The notes under the pieces are model-generated. The model saw nothing but the letters and a program-made list of their open reading frames with translations, did not search any database and had not been told where the DNA came from. The translations under genes and the position numbers were made by a program. Shown here in pieces: positions 7,676 to 16,410 of a DNA stretch of 40,602 bases (position 1 is the stretch's first letter; each line of letters starts with the position of its first letter). The stretch comes from Alphaproteobacteria bacterium (GTDB lineage Bacteria > Pseudomonadota > Alphaproteobacteria > Micropepsales > Micropepsaceae), in contig CANJBZ010000036.1 of assembly GCA_947473475.1 (NCBI GenBank), positions 1 to 40,602 of the forward strand. Direction: 5' to 3'.

Positions 7676-9547
7676 ATGACGCGCATGGGACGTTTGGCAC
7701 TTTCGTCGGCTTGGACACTTGGCTGCATGGTGGTGGCATCCGGCGTATCCGCCGCCCCTGCCGCGCCGCCAAACGGCGAGGCCACCTACGCGAAATATTG
7801 CGCCTCCTGCCACGAACAGGTCGGGGCGCGCATTCCCACGCGTTCGGCGCTGGAGCAGATGTCGCCCGGGCGCATTCTCCGCACGCTCGATTTTGGCGCG
7901 ATGATGAGCATCGCCTATCCGATCCGCCGCGATGAGCGGGACGCGGTCGCGCGCTATCTCGGCCACGGCTCCGACGATCCGCCGCCGCTGGCCAGTGCGT
8001 TCTGCAAAGCGGACCGTGCGATCATGGCGGGACCGGCGCGCGACTCCTGGCAAGGCTGGTCCCCCGCCGCCGATAACGTCCGCTACCAAAACGCGCAAAG
8101 CGCCGGGCTCATGGCGGCCGATGTCCCGAAGCTGCAACTGAAATGGGCCTATGGCTTTGCCGGTGACGTCACCGCCTTCGGCGCGCCGACCATCATCAAC
8201 GGCACCATCTTCACCGGCAGCGCCGGGGGCGCGGTGCAAGCCATCGATGCCAAGACGGGCTGTCTGCACTGGCTGTACCAATCAAATGGTCCGGTGCGCA
8301 GTGCGATGAGCGTCACGGCCGAAGGCGGCAAAACCACGCTCGTCTTCAGCGATCAGAACGGCTGGGTCCATGCGCTGGATGCGAAGACCGGCAAGATGCT
8401 CTGGCGCAAACGGCCCGAAGAGCATGAAGGAACGCGTCTCACGGGTTCGCCGGCGGAATATCAGGGCGTTGTCTACGTGCCCGCCGCCTCCTGGGAAGAG
8501 ACACGCTCCATCGATCCAAATTATCAATGCTGCACGTTCCGCGGCAGCATCACCGCCATGCGGGCGCGCGATGGCGCTGTCGTGTGGAAAACCTTCCTGG
8601 TCGATCCGCCGAAGCAGACCGGAAAGACAGCGGCGGGGACGCCGACCTTTGGTCCCTCCGGTGCGGGCGTCTGGGCGCGTCCGACTGTCGATGCGAAACG
8701 GGGGCTGCTCTACATCACCACGGGGGATAATTATTCCCATCCCGCGACGTCCATGAGCGATGCCATTGTCGCGCTCGACATCAAGACCGGCAAAATCGTC
8801 TGGGCGACGCAGGTGACGCCGAAAGACGTCTATAACTCCTCGTGCGGCGCCAAGGGCGCGAATTGCCCCGAAGATGCGGGTCCCGATTATGATTTCGGCT
8901 CCTCCGCGATTCTGGTGAAGACGGCGGCGGGTAAGGATGTCGTCGCTGCGGGACAAAAATCCGGCATGGTCTACGCAGTCGATCCCGACCAGAACGGCAA
9001 GATGCTGTGGCAGGCGCGCGTCGGGAAAGGCGGCACCAATGGCGGCGTGCAGTGGGGCATGGCGAGCGATGGCCGTAATATCTACGCATCCGTGTCCGAC
9101 GTGGTGCGTCCGCCCGGCGGCATCGGCGGGCCAGGGCCGGTTGGAAACGCCAATCTCGATCCCAACCTTGGCGGTGGAATCACCGCGCTGCGCATCGAAG
9201 ACGGCAGCAAAGTCTGGACGACTCCCGGCGTGCCCTGTGCCCCTCCGCGCGCCGGTTGCAGCCCCGCGCAGCCCGGCGCCGTAACGGTCATCGACGGTGC
9301 GGTATTCTCCGGTTCCATGGACGGGCACATCCGCGCCTATTCCACGGCCGACGGCAAGATCGTGTGGGATTTCGATACGCGCAAGACCTACACCACCGTG
9401 AACGGCGCGCAGGCCAAGGGCGGCTCGCTTGACGGCGCAGGACCCGTCATTGCCGGTGGGATGGTGCTCGTGAACTCCGGCTACCCCCGCTTCGGCGGCG
9501 AACCGGGCAACGCGCTGCTCGCGTTCGGGCTGCCGGGTGGAAACTAA
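7676..9547 (+). CDS. PVA-dehydrogenase-like PQQ quinohemoprotein
   Basis: A 623-aa protein from ATG 7676, preceded by GGGGGA at a short spacing; an upstream extension lacks a ribosome-binding site. A signal peptide (1-26) leads to a cytochrome c motif CASCH (C42, C45, H46), then a PQQ-type propeller with repeated blocks of the kind AIDAKTGCLHW and ALDAKTGKMLW. An adjacent cysteine pair sits at 285-286 in YQCCTFRGS, and the blocks GPSGAGVWARPTVD, TTGDNYS, GPDYDFGSSA and FSGSMDGHIRAYS follow. This order (heme domain first, then propeller) and these motifs fit cytochrome-type polyvinyl-alcohol dehydrogenase, which oxidises secondary alcohols in the periplasm and passes electrons to cytochrome c. 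The true substrate could be another alcohol. A divergent hydrolase gene lies upstream. Confidence 0.85.
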   Translation: MTRMGRLALSSAWTLGCMVVASGVSAAPAAPPNGEATYAKYCASCHEQVGARIPTRSALEQMSPGRILRTLDFGAMMSIAYPIRRDERDAVARYLGHGSDDPPPLASAFCKADRAIMAGPARDSWQGWSPAADNVRYQNAQSAGLMAADVPKLQLKWAYGFAGDVTAFGAPTIINGTIFTGSAGGAVQAIDAKTGCLHWLYQSNGPVRSAMSVTAEGGKTTLVFSDQNGWVHALDAKTGKMLWRKRPEEHEGTRLTGSPAEYQGVVYVPAASWEETRSIDPNYQCCTFRGSITAMRARDGAVVWKTFLVDPPKQTGKTAAGTPTFGPSGAGVWARPTVDAKRGLLYITTGDNYSHPATSMSDAIVALDIKTGKIVWATQVTPKDVYNSSCGAKGANCPEDAGPDYDFGSSAILVKTAAGKDVVAAGQKSGMVYAVDPDQNGKMLWQARVGKGGTNGGVQWGMASDGRNIYASVSDVVRPPGGIGGPGPVGNANLDPNLGGGITALRIEDGSKVWTTPGVPCAPPRAGCSPAQPGAVTVIDGAVFSGSMDGHIRAYSTADGKIVWDFDTRKTYTTVNGAQAKGGSLDGAGPVIAGGMVLVNSGYPRFGGEPGNALLAFGLPGGN

Positions 9548-9610
9548 GCCGGTGCAGTAACGCAGCACGCCGAGCGGAGTTTTCGCTTGTAGCGGACGGT
9601 AAGTTCTGCT

Positions 9611-9641
9611 CGTTTCAATCCGCTGCCCGCGGGTTGAAACG
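9611..9641 (+). promoter_or_regulatory. Hairpin just upstream of the ABC exporter start codon
   Basis: A 13-bp inverted repeat (CGTTTCAATCCGC against GCGGGTTGAAACG, one mismatch, 5-nt loop) ends 5 nt before the ATG at 9647. No T-run follows, so it is not a classical terminator of the upstream dehydrogenase gene. Its position would place it in the leader of the ABC transporter message, where no Shine-Dalgarno sequence is obvious. It could be an operator or an RNA control element. Confidence 0.5.
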
Positions 9642-9646
9642 CTTTC

Positions 9647-10573
9647 ATGGAATCCATCCTCTCCGTTTCCAATCTCTCCAAGACCTATGCCTCGGGCTTC
9701 AAGGCGCTGAAGGGCATCAACCTCGAAATCCGCAAGGGCGAAATTCTTGCGCTTCTTGGTCCGAACGGCGCCGGCAAGACCACGTTGATCAGCATCATCT
9801 GCGGGATCGTCAATGCGGGCGAGGGAACCGTCACCGTTGCCGGACACGACATCCGGAAGGATTTCCGCGTCACGCGCGCCATGATCGGGCTGGTGCCGCA
9901 GGAATTGACGACGGATGCCTTTGAGACCGTGTGGGCGACAGTGAATTTCAGCCGCGGGCTTTTCGGCCTGCCGGCCAATCCCGAACATGTCACGCGTGTG
10001 CTCAAGGATCTTTCGCTTTGGGAAAAGAAGGACAGCAAGATTCGCACCCTGTCCGGGGGCATGAAGCGCCGCGTGCTGATTGCCAAGGCGCTGGCGCATG
10101 AACCCCAGATTCTGTTTCTCGATGAACCCACGGCGGGGGTCGATGTGCAGCTGCGCCAGGATATGTGGAACATCGTTCGGCGGCTGCGCGAAGCAGGTGT
10201 GACGATTATTCTGACGACGCACTACATCGAAGAAGCCGAGGAGATGGCCGACCGTATCGGCATCATCAATCACGGCGAGCTGATCCTGGTCGAAGACAAG
10301 CACGAGCTGATGCGTAAACTCGGCAAGAAGCAGCTGACGCTGCATCTGCACGACCGGCTGGAAGAGATGCCCGCATCGCTGAGCGCCTATCGCTTAGAGC
10401 GCACCAATGGCGGGAACGATCTCGTCTATACCTACGATACGCAAAGTGAGCGCACCGGCATTACGGCGCTGCTACGCGACCTGAACGACGCGGGCATCCG
10501 CTTCAAAGACCTTCAAACGAAGCAAAGCTCACTCGAAGATATTTTCGTCAATCTGGTGAAACGGCCCCAATGA
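9647..10573 (+). CDS. ABC-2 type transporter, ATP-binding subunit
   Basis: A 308-aa ATPase. Walker A is GPNGAGKTT (38-46), the signature is LSGGMKRRV (135-143), Walker [11 protein letters not shown] (155-164) and the switch histidine H192 lies in [14 protein letters not shown]. The C-terminal 100 residues form the accessory domain usual in DrrA/YadG/NodI-type exporters. The stop overlaps the start of the permease gene by 4 nt (ATGA), so the two are translationally coupled. Together they should form a dimeric inner-membrane exporter; the resemblance is closest to the YadG-YadH pair. The substrate (lipid, drug or polysaccharide) cannot be told. Confidence 0.93.
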   Translation: MESILSVSNLSKTYASGFKALKGINLEIRKGEILALLGPNGAGKTTLISIICGIVNAGEGTVTVAGHDIRKDFRVTRAMIGLVPQELTTDAFETVWATVNFSRGLFGLPANPEHVTRVLKDLSLWEKKDSKIRTLSGGMKRRVLIAKALAHEPQILFLDEPTAGVDVQLRQDMWNIVRRLREAGVTIILTTHYIEEAEEMADRIGIINHGELILVEDKHELMRKLGKKQLTLHLHDRLEEMPASLSAYRLERTNGGNDLVYTYDTQSERTGITALLRDLNDAGIRFKDLQTKQSSLEDIFVNLVKRPQ

Positions 10574-11331
10574 ACCTCTACGCGGTCAAGGCAATCTACA
10601 CATTCGAGATGGCGCGCGCCTGGCGCACGGTCGCGCAGAGCATCGTCTCGCCCGTGATCTCCACCTCGCTGTATTTCATCGTGTTCGGCGCGGCGATCGG
10701 TTCGCGAATCAGCCAGATCGAGGGCGTAAGCTACGGCGCGTTCATTGTGCCTGGGCTGGTCATGCTGTCTCTGCTGACGCAGAGCGTGATGAACGCCTCG
10801 TTCGGAATCTATTTCCCGAAGTTCACAGGGACCATTTTCGAGGTCCTGTCGGCGCCGGTATCCGTTGGAGAAATTTTGCTCGGCTATGTCGGCGCCGCGG
10901 CCAGCAAATCGATCATCCTGGGCGCCATCATCCTGCTGACGGCCGGTCTGTTCGTGCCTTTGCGCATTGCCCACCCGTTTTGGATGGTGGCTTTTCTGCT
11001 TTTGACGGCGACGAGCTTCAGCTTGTTTGGATTTATCCTGGGAGTCTGGGCCGACGGCTTCGAGAAGCTGCAAATCGTGCCGTTGCTGATCATTACGCCG
11101 CTGACATTCCTGGGCGGCAGTTTCTATTCCATCAAAGTGCTGCCGCCGTTTTGGCAGACCGTCAGTCTGTTCAATCCGGTGGTGTATCTCGTCAGCGGCT
11201 TCCGCTGGAGCTTTTATGAAATCTCCGATGTCAGTGTGGGCATCAGTCTGGCGATGACGGCGGTGTTCTTGACGGCCTGTCTCGTAATCATCTGGTGGAT
11301 ATTTAAGACCGGATACAAGCTGAAGAGCTGA
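10570..11331 (+). CDS. ABC-2 type transporter, permease subunit
   Basis: A 253-aa membrane protein with about six transmembrane helices (roughly residues 20-45, 55-80, 105-130, 138-160, 170-190 and 225-247). The segment [20 protein letters not shown] (178-197) and the following [14 protein letters not shown] are the conserved ABC-2 permease signature of the YadH/NodJ group. Its start codon overlaps the stop of the ATPase gene, so the two are made together as an exporter. A short perfect hairpin lies 47 nt after its stop. Confidence 0.92.
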   Translation: MNLYAVKAIYTFEMARAWRTVAQSIVSPVISTSLYFIVFGAAIGSRISQIEGVSYGAFIVPGLVMLSLLTQSVMNASFGIYFPKFTGTIFEVLSAPVSVGEILLGYVGAAASKSIILGAIILLTAGLFVPLRIAHPFWMVAFLLLTATSFSLFGFILGVWADGFEKLQIVPLLIITPLTFLGGSFYSIKVLPPFWQTVSLFNPVVYLVSGFRWSFYEISDVSVGISLAMTAVFLTACLVIIWWIFKTGYKLKS

Positions 11332-11378
11332 TTTCTATTCCTCGGCGGAACCGGCGGATCGACCGGCCCCTCAGCCAA

Positions 11379-11395
11379 CCCTCTCCCCGAGAGGG
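11379..11395. repeat. Short perfect hairpin after the ABC exporter
   Basis: CCCTCTC and GAGAGGG form a 7-bp stem with a CCC loop, 47 nt after the permease stop. Strings of this type (CTCTCCCCGAGAGGGG) recur between genes in many alphaproteobacteria. No T-run follows, so termination is possible but unproven. Confidence 0.5.
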
Positions 11396-11490
11396 GCTTG
11401 AGGTAAGCACATTCCCGTATTTTCGCGGTGGCCGGACGTTTCTATTGTCCAGGCGTTATCTGACAGACCATTTCAACCAGCGGAAATTCC

Positions 11491-11889
11491 ATGACCAACC
11501 ATGCCCACGCGATCGTTTGGATCGACCACCGCGAAGCCCGCATTTTCCACTTCAATCGGATTGAATCGGAGAAGCTGGTCGTGAGACCGCATAACCCCAC
11601 GACGCATATTCACCACAAGGCGAATTCCGTCGGCAGCGGCCACGCGTCGGAAGATCAGGCCTATTTTCATGCGGTTACGCAGGCGATCAAAGACGCGCAG
11701 TTCATCCTGATCGTCGGCCCGGCAGGCGCCAAGACGGAATTGGTGAAGCACGTCCACCGCCACGATCCGGCTGTTGTCGAGAAGATTGTCGGGATTGAGA
11801 CCGTCGATCACCCTTCGGACGGGGCGCTTGTCGATCACGGCCGGCGCTATTTCAAAGCCGCCGATCTGATGACCCCGCAAATGTCCTAA
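11491..11889 (+). CDS. eRF1-domain-like small protein
   Basis: A 132-aa cytosolic protein. It opens with HAIVWIDHREARIFHFN, then HIHHKANSVGSGH, VTQAIKDAQFILIVGPAGAK and IVGIETVDHPSDGALVDHGR. This pattern matches the family usually annotated as 'translational machinery protein', which has the fold of release-factor eRF1 domain 2. The GPAGAKTEL segment and following histidines are the most conserved part. The cellular role is not established; relatives are often stress-associated. It stands alone between the ABC exporter and the HU gene, and a strong hairpin lies 51 nt downstream. Confidence 0.8.
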   Translation: MTNHAHAIVWIDHREARIFHFNRIESEKLVVRPHNPTTHIHHKANSVGSGHASEDQAYFHAVTQAIKDAQFILIVGPAGAKTELVKHVHRHDPAVVEKIVGIETVDHPSDGALVDHGRRYFKAADLMTPQMS

Positions 11890-11940
11890 CCGGCCGTCAC
11901 GGCACAGGTTTTCGCATCGCAATGTTTGTCGCGGGTTACA

Positions 11941-11978
11941 GCGCATGACACCGCCGTTCAGAAGGCGGTGTCATGCGC
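11941..11978 (+). terminator. Perfect 15-bp hairpin after the eRF1-like gene
   Basis: Arms GCGCATGACACCGCC and its exact complement enclose an 8-nt loop (GTTCAGAA). The stem is long and GC-rich, but the following bases (GTACAATCGTTCTGTT) are only partly T-rich. It probably ends the transcript of the eRF1-like gene and shields it from the convergent HU transcript. Confidence 0.6.
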
Positions 11979-12021
11979 GTACAATCGTTCTGTTGAGATG
12001 CAGGCAAGTATAAGAACGAAC

Positions 12022-12056
12022 GAGGGCGGATGACGCTGCGTGCGTCAACCGCCCTC
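12022..12056 (-). terminator. Rho-independent terminator of the HU gene
   Basis: Arms of 15 bp with one mismatch (GAGGGCGGATGACGC on the plus strand) and a 5-nt loop begin 12 nt after the HU stop. On the minus strand the stem is followed by GTTCGTTCTTATA, a T-rich tail as expected for intrinsic termination. Confidence 0.75.
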
Positions 12057-12068
12057 AAGAAACGCCGG

Positions 12069-12377
12069 TTAGACGGACGTCTTCAGTTCTTTGGCAACGC
12101 GGAACGCAACTTTCTTGCTGGCTTTGATTTTGATCGCTTCGCCAGTCGCGGGATTGCGGCCCATGCGTGCCGCGCGCTTGCGGACCTGCAGGATGCCGAG
12201 CCCGTTCAGGCGGATGCGGATGCCCTTTTTGAGGTGCTTGGTGATCAAGCCAGTGAGATCCTCCATGATCGCATTCGCTTGCTTTTTGGTCAGCTCGTGC
12301 TTCTCGGCCAATTGTGTGGCGAGTTGCTTGGTGCTGACGGTTTCGACCTTTGCCTTAGGCGCGGCTTTTTCTGCCAT
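12069..12377 (-). CDS. HU family DNA-binding protein
   Basis: A 102-aa histone-like protein. After a short lysine/alanine-rich N-terminal tail (AEKAAPKAK) absent from the 90-aa standard form, it has the two-helix dimer base (STKQLATQLAEKHELTKKQA) and the DNA-binding beta arm signature GRNPATGEAIKIKASK, ending in VAFRVAKELK. HU dimers bend and compact DNA. The gene is monocistronic, preceded by AGAAGGAAC as ribosome-binding site and followed by an intrinsic terminator. The arm reads GRNPATGE as in ordinary HU, so an IHF subunit is less likely. Confidence 0.92.
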   Translation of the reverse strand: MAEKAAPKAKVETVSTKQLATQLAEKHELTKKQANAIMEDLTGLITKHLKKGIRIRLNGLGILQVRKRAARMGRNPATGEAIKIKASKKVAFRVAKELKTSV

Positions 12378-12814
12378 GGGAGTTCCTTCTACGAATCAGT
12401 GAGCAACGATACAAAATAGCCGCGTTTCATTCGACTTTTTTCGCCTTAGAGCGGTTTTTTAGGCGATTTCCTGTGTATTTCTGCATTTGGAGCCGTTTCT
12501 GGCTTGTTTTTCGGGGTCGCCGGCGGTTCCGCCTCAGATCATTCGAACCGTCTTCTTGTTCGCCGCCGATAATTAGGGCCCAGCTGGGCTTGATGCGCAT
12601 TTGAAGCACGGCCAAGCGTTGCCCGTGGAAACCCGCGCCTATATCAAGGGCGCCATGCGCGCCGTCACCGAGATCTGCGCAAAAAAGAAGGGCGTCGTGC
12701 TTGTTGCCTTATCGAAGCTCTCGCCCATACAGCCGCCCATGGCCGCCGAAGGGTACATCAAGGCCTAGTACGGATTTGCCGTTACGCCGCGCGGCGCGGC
12801 CGAGCGTGTAACCC
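12378..12814. other. Intergenic region: HU leader and possible aldolase remnant
   Basis: Positions 12378-12570 are relatively T-rich and lie upstream of the HU gene on the minus strand, so they probably hold its promoter; no exact -35/-10 pair is claimed. A basic 62-codon minus frame at 12427-12615 is not convincing. Positions 12577-12768 hold a possible gene remnant described separately. The ABC-F gene begins at 12815 without a visible ribosome-binding site. Confidence 0.5.
12577..12768 (+). pseudogene. Possible C-terminal remnant of class II fructose-bisphosphate aldolase
   Basis: A reading frame open from 12577 (just after TAG) to TAG 12768 has no proper start codon. Its translation contains ETRAYIKGAMRAVTEIC and then ALSKLSPIQPPMAAEGYIKA. 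The order DPRxYLKPAMxAMxxLC ... ASKIxPI ... MAxxY is the known C-terminal pattern of class II (Calvin-cycle-type) aldolases, with a garbled patch (KKKGVVLV) where F-x-FGTAG would be. This suggests a decayed gene end. The match is by eye over about 50 residues and could be chance. Confidence 0.35.
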
Positions 12815-14623
12815 ATGGCGCCGCCGCTTCTTCTCCTGAACAACGTCCGCTTACAATTGGGCCGCAACATGCTGCTCGATGGGGCGGAGTTTTCCGTCGG
12901 CGAAGGCGAGCGTCTGTGTCTGGTGGGCCGGAACGGCTCGGGCAAGTCGACGCTGCTTAAGATTGCCGCAGGGTTGATGCAGCCCGATTCCGGGACGCGG
13001 TTTGCGCAGCCCGGCGCCACCATCCGTTATTTGCCGCAGGAGCCGTTGCTTGCGGGCTTCCCCACGACACGCGCCTATGTGGAAGCAGGGCTTGCGCCGG
13101 GCGATGATCCGTACCGCGCGTATTACCTGTTGGGTAAGCTAGGACTATCGGGCGAGGAGTCCACGGACACGCTCTCCGGCGGCGAAGCGCGCCGTGCCGC
13201 ATTGGCGCGTGTATTGGCGCCGGCGCCGGACATTCTTTTGCTGGACGAACCGACCAACCATCTGGACCTGCCCGCGATCGAGTGGCTGGAAGCCGAGTTG
13301 CGCGGCATGCGGTCCGGACTGGTGCTGATCAGCCACGACCGCCGCTTTATGGAAAATCTTGGGCGCGCGGTGGTGTGGCTCGATCGCGGTATTACACGGC
13401 GCTTGGAGCGCGGCTTTGCTGAATATGAGACGTGGCGCGACGAAGTGCTGGAGCAGGAAGAGCGCGAACGCCACAAGTTCGATCGCAAGATCGCCATGGA
13501 ATTGGATTGGGTGCGCTACGGCGTCACCGCGCGGCGCAAACGCAATGTCCGCCGCATGGCCGAATTGGGCGCCATGCGAAAGGAGAGGCGCGAACAGCGC
13601 CACGTCGTGGGTAATGTAAAACTCGGCGCGGAAGAGGCAGGCCAATCGGGAGCCGCCGTGATCGAAGCAAAGCAGGTTTCGAAATCCTATGGCGCGCAGG
13701 CCATCGTGCGCGACTTTTCCATCCGCATTATGCGCAAGGACCGGCTGGGCCTTGTCGGGCCGAACGGCGCCGGCAAGACGACGTTGCTCAATATGATGAC
13801 GGGGCGGTTGCCGCCGGACGAAGGCGTGGTGAAACTTGGCGCCAATGTCGCGATCGTGTCGCTCGATCAGAGCCGCGCGCTGCTCGATCCGAAGCTGACC
13901 CTCGCCGAAGTGTTGACGGGCGGCGTGGGCGATCTTGTGCATGTCGGAGACAAAGCGCGCCACGTGATCAGCTATATGAAGGACTTCTTGTTTCAGGCCG
14001 AGCAGGCGCGTACGCCGGTCGAGGTCTTGTCGGGCGGCGAGCGTGCGCGGTTGCTGCTGGCAAAGTTGCTGGCGACGCCCTCGAACTTGCTGGTGCTGGA
14101 CGAACCGACCAACGATCTCGATCTCGAAACGCTCGATTTGCTCGAAGAGATGGTTGCCGACTATCCCGGCACGGTGCTGGCCGTCAGCCATGACCGCGAT
14201 TTTCTGGACCGCATCGCGACCTCCGTTCTTGTTGCCGAAGGCGAAGGACGGTTTGTCGAATATGCCGGCGGCTACTCCGATATGATGGCCCAACGCGGCA
14301 GCGGGGTGGCGGCCAAAGCGCAAGCAAAGGCAGCATCGTCTGCCGCTGCGCCTAAGGCGCGTAAAGCCGTTGCGCCGTCGAAGCGAAAACTGAATTTTTC
14401 CGAAAAACATGCACTGGACACGCTGCCGCAGAAGATGGCGGCGCTGACGGCGAAAATCGCCACGCTGAAAGCGCAGCTTTCCGACGGCAGTCTTTATGCA
14501 CGCGACCAGAAACGGTTTCTCGCGCTCACCTCGGAGTTGGAGCAAGCCGAAAGCGAACTCGCCGCGTCCGAAGAACGCTGGCTGGAGCTGGAAATTCTAC
14601 GCGAGGGGCTTGAGGGCAGTTAG
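12815..14623 (+). CDS. uup: ABC-F family ATPase, Uup type
   Basis: A 602-aa soluble protein with two ABC domains. First domain: Walker A GRNGSGKST (38-46), signature LSGGE (120-124), Walker B LLLDEPTNHLD (141-151). The linker contains the Uup hallmark ARRKRNVRRMAEL (239-251). Second domain: GPNGAGKTT (315-323), LSGGE (405-409), LDEPTNDLD (428-436). A basic spacer and a C-terminal coiled coil (about 545-600) follow, as in Uup. ABC-F proteins act on ribosomes rather than in membranes; Uup also affects transposon excision and DNA branch handling in E. coli. The gene ends 3 nt before the convergent DUF445 gene. Start at ATG 12815, without a good ribosome-binding site. Confidence 0.92.
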   Translation: MAPPLLLLNNVRLQLGRNMLLDGAEFSVGEGERLCLVGRNGSGKSTLLKIAAGLMQPDSGTRFAQPGATIRYLPQEPLLAGFPTTRAYVEAGLAPGDDPYRAYYLLGKLGLSGEESTDTLSGGEARRAALARVLAPAPDILLLDEPTNHLDLPAIEWLEAELRGMRSGLVLISHDRRFMENLGRAVVWLDRGITRRLERGFAEYETWRDEVLEQEERERHKFDRKIAMELDWVRYGVTARRKRNVRRMAELGAMRKERREQRHVVGNVKLGAEEAGQSGAAVIEAKQVSKSYGAQAIVRDFSIRIMRKDRLGLVGPNGAGKTTLLNMMTGRLPPDEGVVKLGANVAIVSLDQSRALLDPKLTLAEVLTGGVGDLVHVGDKARHVISYMKDFLFQAEQARTPVEVLSGGERARLLLAKLLATPSNLLVLDEPTNDLDLETLDLLEEMVADYPGTVLAVSHDRDFLDRIATSVLVAEGEGRFVEYAGGYSDMMAQRGSGVAAKAQAKAASSAAAPKARKAVAPSKRKLNFSEKHALDTLPQKMAALTAKIATLKAQLSDGSLYARDQKRFLALTSELEQAESELAASEERWLELEILREGLEGS

Positions 14624-14626
14624 CCC

Positions 14627-15895
14627 TTACGAGCCCAACGCCGCGCTGATCAGGAACAACACCGCACCGATGATGGCGCCCACCAGGGTGCCGTTGATGC
14701 GGATGTATTGCAGGTCGGCGCCGACTTGCAGCTCGATGGTGGCGGCGACTTTCGGTCCGTCCCAACTCGCGATCACGTCCGCGATGTAGTGGCCGATCTG
14801 GTCGCGCCACGGCGTGATATAGTCGACGACCACACGTTCGATCGCGGCGTTCAGGTAATTCTGAACAACCGGGCTCTGCTGCATCAACCGCCCGAATGTA
14901 CGAACGATTTCGCCAACGACGATCGCAGTCTTGGGCGATGGCGACGCCGTATCGGCCAGCCATCCGCGTTTGACCTCATCCCAGATGCTGCCGAGCGCAT
15001 CGAGCACGGCGGGATTGGACGCGAGCGCCGTCTGTGTCTCGGTAAGAATGTTGGAATAATCCGGCGAAGCACGGAATTCCGCGAGCGATTGGCGCAGCCA
15101 AGTGTCGAGCCGCGTGCGTTCCTCGTTGCCGGGCGTGCCGATGGCGTCAAGCCAGCCTTCCGCGCCATCGACGATGCCTTGCGCGATTTTTCGGTCGAAA
15201 AAGCGCGGGAAGAACTTGCCTGTACGCTCGCTCACGCGTTGCACAATAGCTCCTTTCAGCACCAGCATTGACGGACGCAGAGCGGCAGTCGTGGCGTCCA
15301 GCAATTGCATGTGACGGCCGGCGCGTACGAACTCATCCAGCAACGCATCGGTGATGGGCACAAAATCCAGGCGCATGAGCCCGCTGTGCGCGAGACGTGC
15401 CACGAAAGCGCGCACCTCCGAATCGTTCAAACTGTCCAGCAGCGGCGGCACCATGATGACGGCGCGCTCGGCAAAGAAATCGGCCGCGTCCTGTGTGTCC
15501 AGCCATTGGGCAATCTGCAGCGCGCGGTTGGAACGGCGCAGACGCTCGGTCAAAAGCGCAGGATCGAGAAATTGGTCCCGCACGAAATTACCCAGCGAGC
15601 GGCCGATCTCATCCTTCCGCGATGGCACAAGCGCCGTATGCGGAATAGGCAGTCCGAGCGGGCGGCGGAACAGTGCGGTTATGGCAAACCAATCGGCAAG
15701 GCCGCCGACAATTGCCGCCTCCGCGGCCGCATTCAGCAGGCCGCCGAAAAACCCGGCATTGGGAAAAAAGCGCATGCCAAAGAAGATCGCGACCGCAACG
15801 AGCAGCAGCCCGGTTGCTACCGCCGATTTGGCTGCGCGCTGTCTGCGCTTGTGTTCAATATCCTCTAGGCGGTGGTCCCGGATGCGTTCGAGCAT
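14627..15895 (-). CDS. DUF445 family inner-membrane protein
   Basis: A 422-aa protein of the DUF445/YjiN family. One transmembrane helix lies near the N-terminus (about 25-42), followed by the family signature AAIVGGLADWFAITALFR and then GLPIPHTALVPSRKDEIG; a second helix lies at the C-terminus (about 397-420). The long middle is helical and probably cytoplasmic or periplasmic. No biochemical function is established for the family. It follows the PilZ gene on the same strand with 31 bp between them and is convergent with the Uup gene. Confidence 0.9.
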   Translation of the reverse strand: MLERIRDHRLEDIEHKRRQRAAKSAVATGLLLVAVAIFFGMRFFPNAGFFGGLLNAAAEAAIVGGLADWFAITALFRRPLGLPIPHTALVPSRKDEIGRSLGNFVRDQFLDPALLTERLRRSNRALQIAQWLDTQDAADFFAERAVIMVPPLLDSLNDSEVRAFVARLAHSGLMRLDFVPITDALLDEFVRAGRHMQLLDATTAALRPSMLVLKGAIVQRVSERTGKFFPRFFDRKIAQGIVDGAEGWLDAIGTPGNEERTRLDTWLRQSLAEFRASPDYSNILTETQTALASNPAVLDALGSIWDEVKRGWLADTASPSPKTAIVVGEIVRTFGRLMQQSPVVQNYLNAAIERVVVDYITPWRDQIGHYIADVIASWDGPKVAATIELQVGADLQYIRINGTLVGAIIGAVLFLISAALGS

Positions 15896-15926
15896 GTCCG
15901 GGCCAGCATAACACGAGACGCCTGGT

Positions 15927-16289
15927 CTAGCGTGCTGCTTCCATCCAGATGCGTTTGAGATAGCGGAGTTCCGGCGCCGAGATGTCGGCCAGCTTGTGCG
16001 AAGCCTGGAACTTCAAGCCAAATCCGCCGGCGCGCTCGGACACCACGGTGGCTTGATGCGCCATGCGATTGGCTATGTCCAAAAGAATGATCTTCTCCGG
16101 CATGACTTTGCTTTGGCTGAGCGTAATGCGAGCACCTGTCGCGGAGAGATCCAGAATGCTGCAATCCAGGATGTGAGCGCCACCGTCCCAGATGACTTTT
16201 CCAGTCAGCAAGACCTTTTTGCGCACTGCCTTGCGTAGTTCTATGCCGCCGCTTGGTGCGGCTGCCTTGGGATTCGGTACGTAACTCAT
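15927..16289 (-). CDS. PilZ domain protein
   Basis: A 120-aa stand-alone PilZ protein. The N-terminal motif ELRKAVRKKV provides the RxxxR loop that wraps cyclic di-GMP, and the second motif DLSATGARI (D/NxSxxG) follows at about residues 47-55. Such single-domain proteins act as cyclic di-GMP receptors that change the behaviour of a partner controlling motility, polysaccharide or cell shape. The partner is not obvious here; the co-oriented DUF445 gene downstream is the nearest candidate. A very short hairpin (CCCC/GGGG, 16298-16312) overlaps the ribosome-binding region. Confidence 0.85.
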   Translation of the reverse strand: MSYVPNPKAAAPSGGIELRKAVRKKVLLTGKVIWDGGAHILDCSILDLSATGARITLSQSKVMPEKIILLDIANRMAHQATVVSERAGGFGLKFQASHKLADISAPELRYLKRIWMEAAR

Positions 16290-16410
16290 CGTAAGGTCCC
16301 CAGCATGCGGGGGATTATGGTCAGGCGGTCCTAATGCACTGTTAAGAGATACAATGCTTGGTTAGCTGTCCCGGTTACGCTTGGATAACCCAAGCGGAGT
16401 GTCGATAAGG

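Noticed and set aside
8282-10351. A 689-codon open frame on the minus strand across the dehydrogenase and ABC genes
   Set aside because: It lies antisense to two genes with clear families and motifs; its histidine/arginine-rich translation matches no family. GC-rich codon use creates such mirror frames.
12427-12615. A 62-codon minus-strand frame upstream of the HU gene
   Set aside because: It is highly basic and low in complexity, has no ribosome-binding site, and overlaps the probable HU promoter and an aldolase-like remnant.
13145-14545. A 466-codon minus-strand frame opposite the ABC-F gene
   Set aside because: It is a mirror frame of the Uup-type gene, with no start-site signal and no family match.
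16298-16313. A CCCC/GGGG mini-hairpin over the PilZ ribosome-binding region
   Set aside because: The stem is only four or five base pairs, which is expected by chance in GC-rich DNA.
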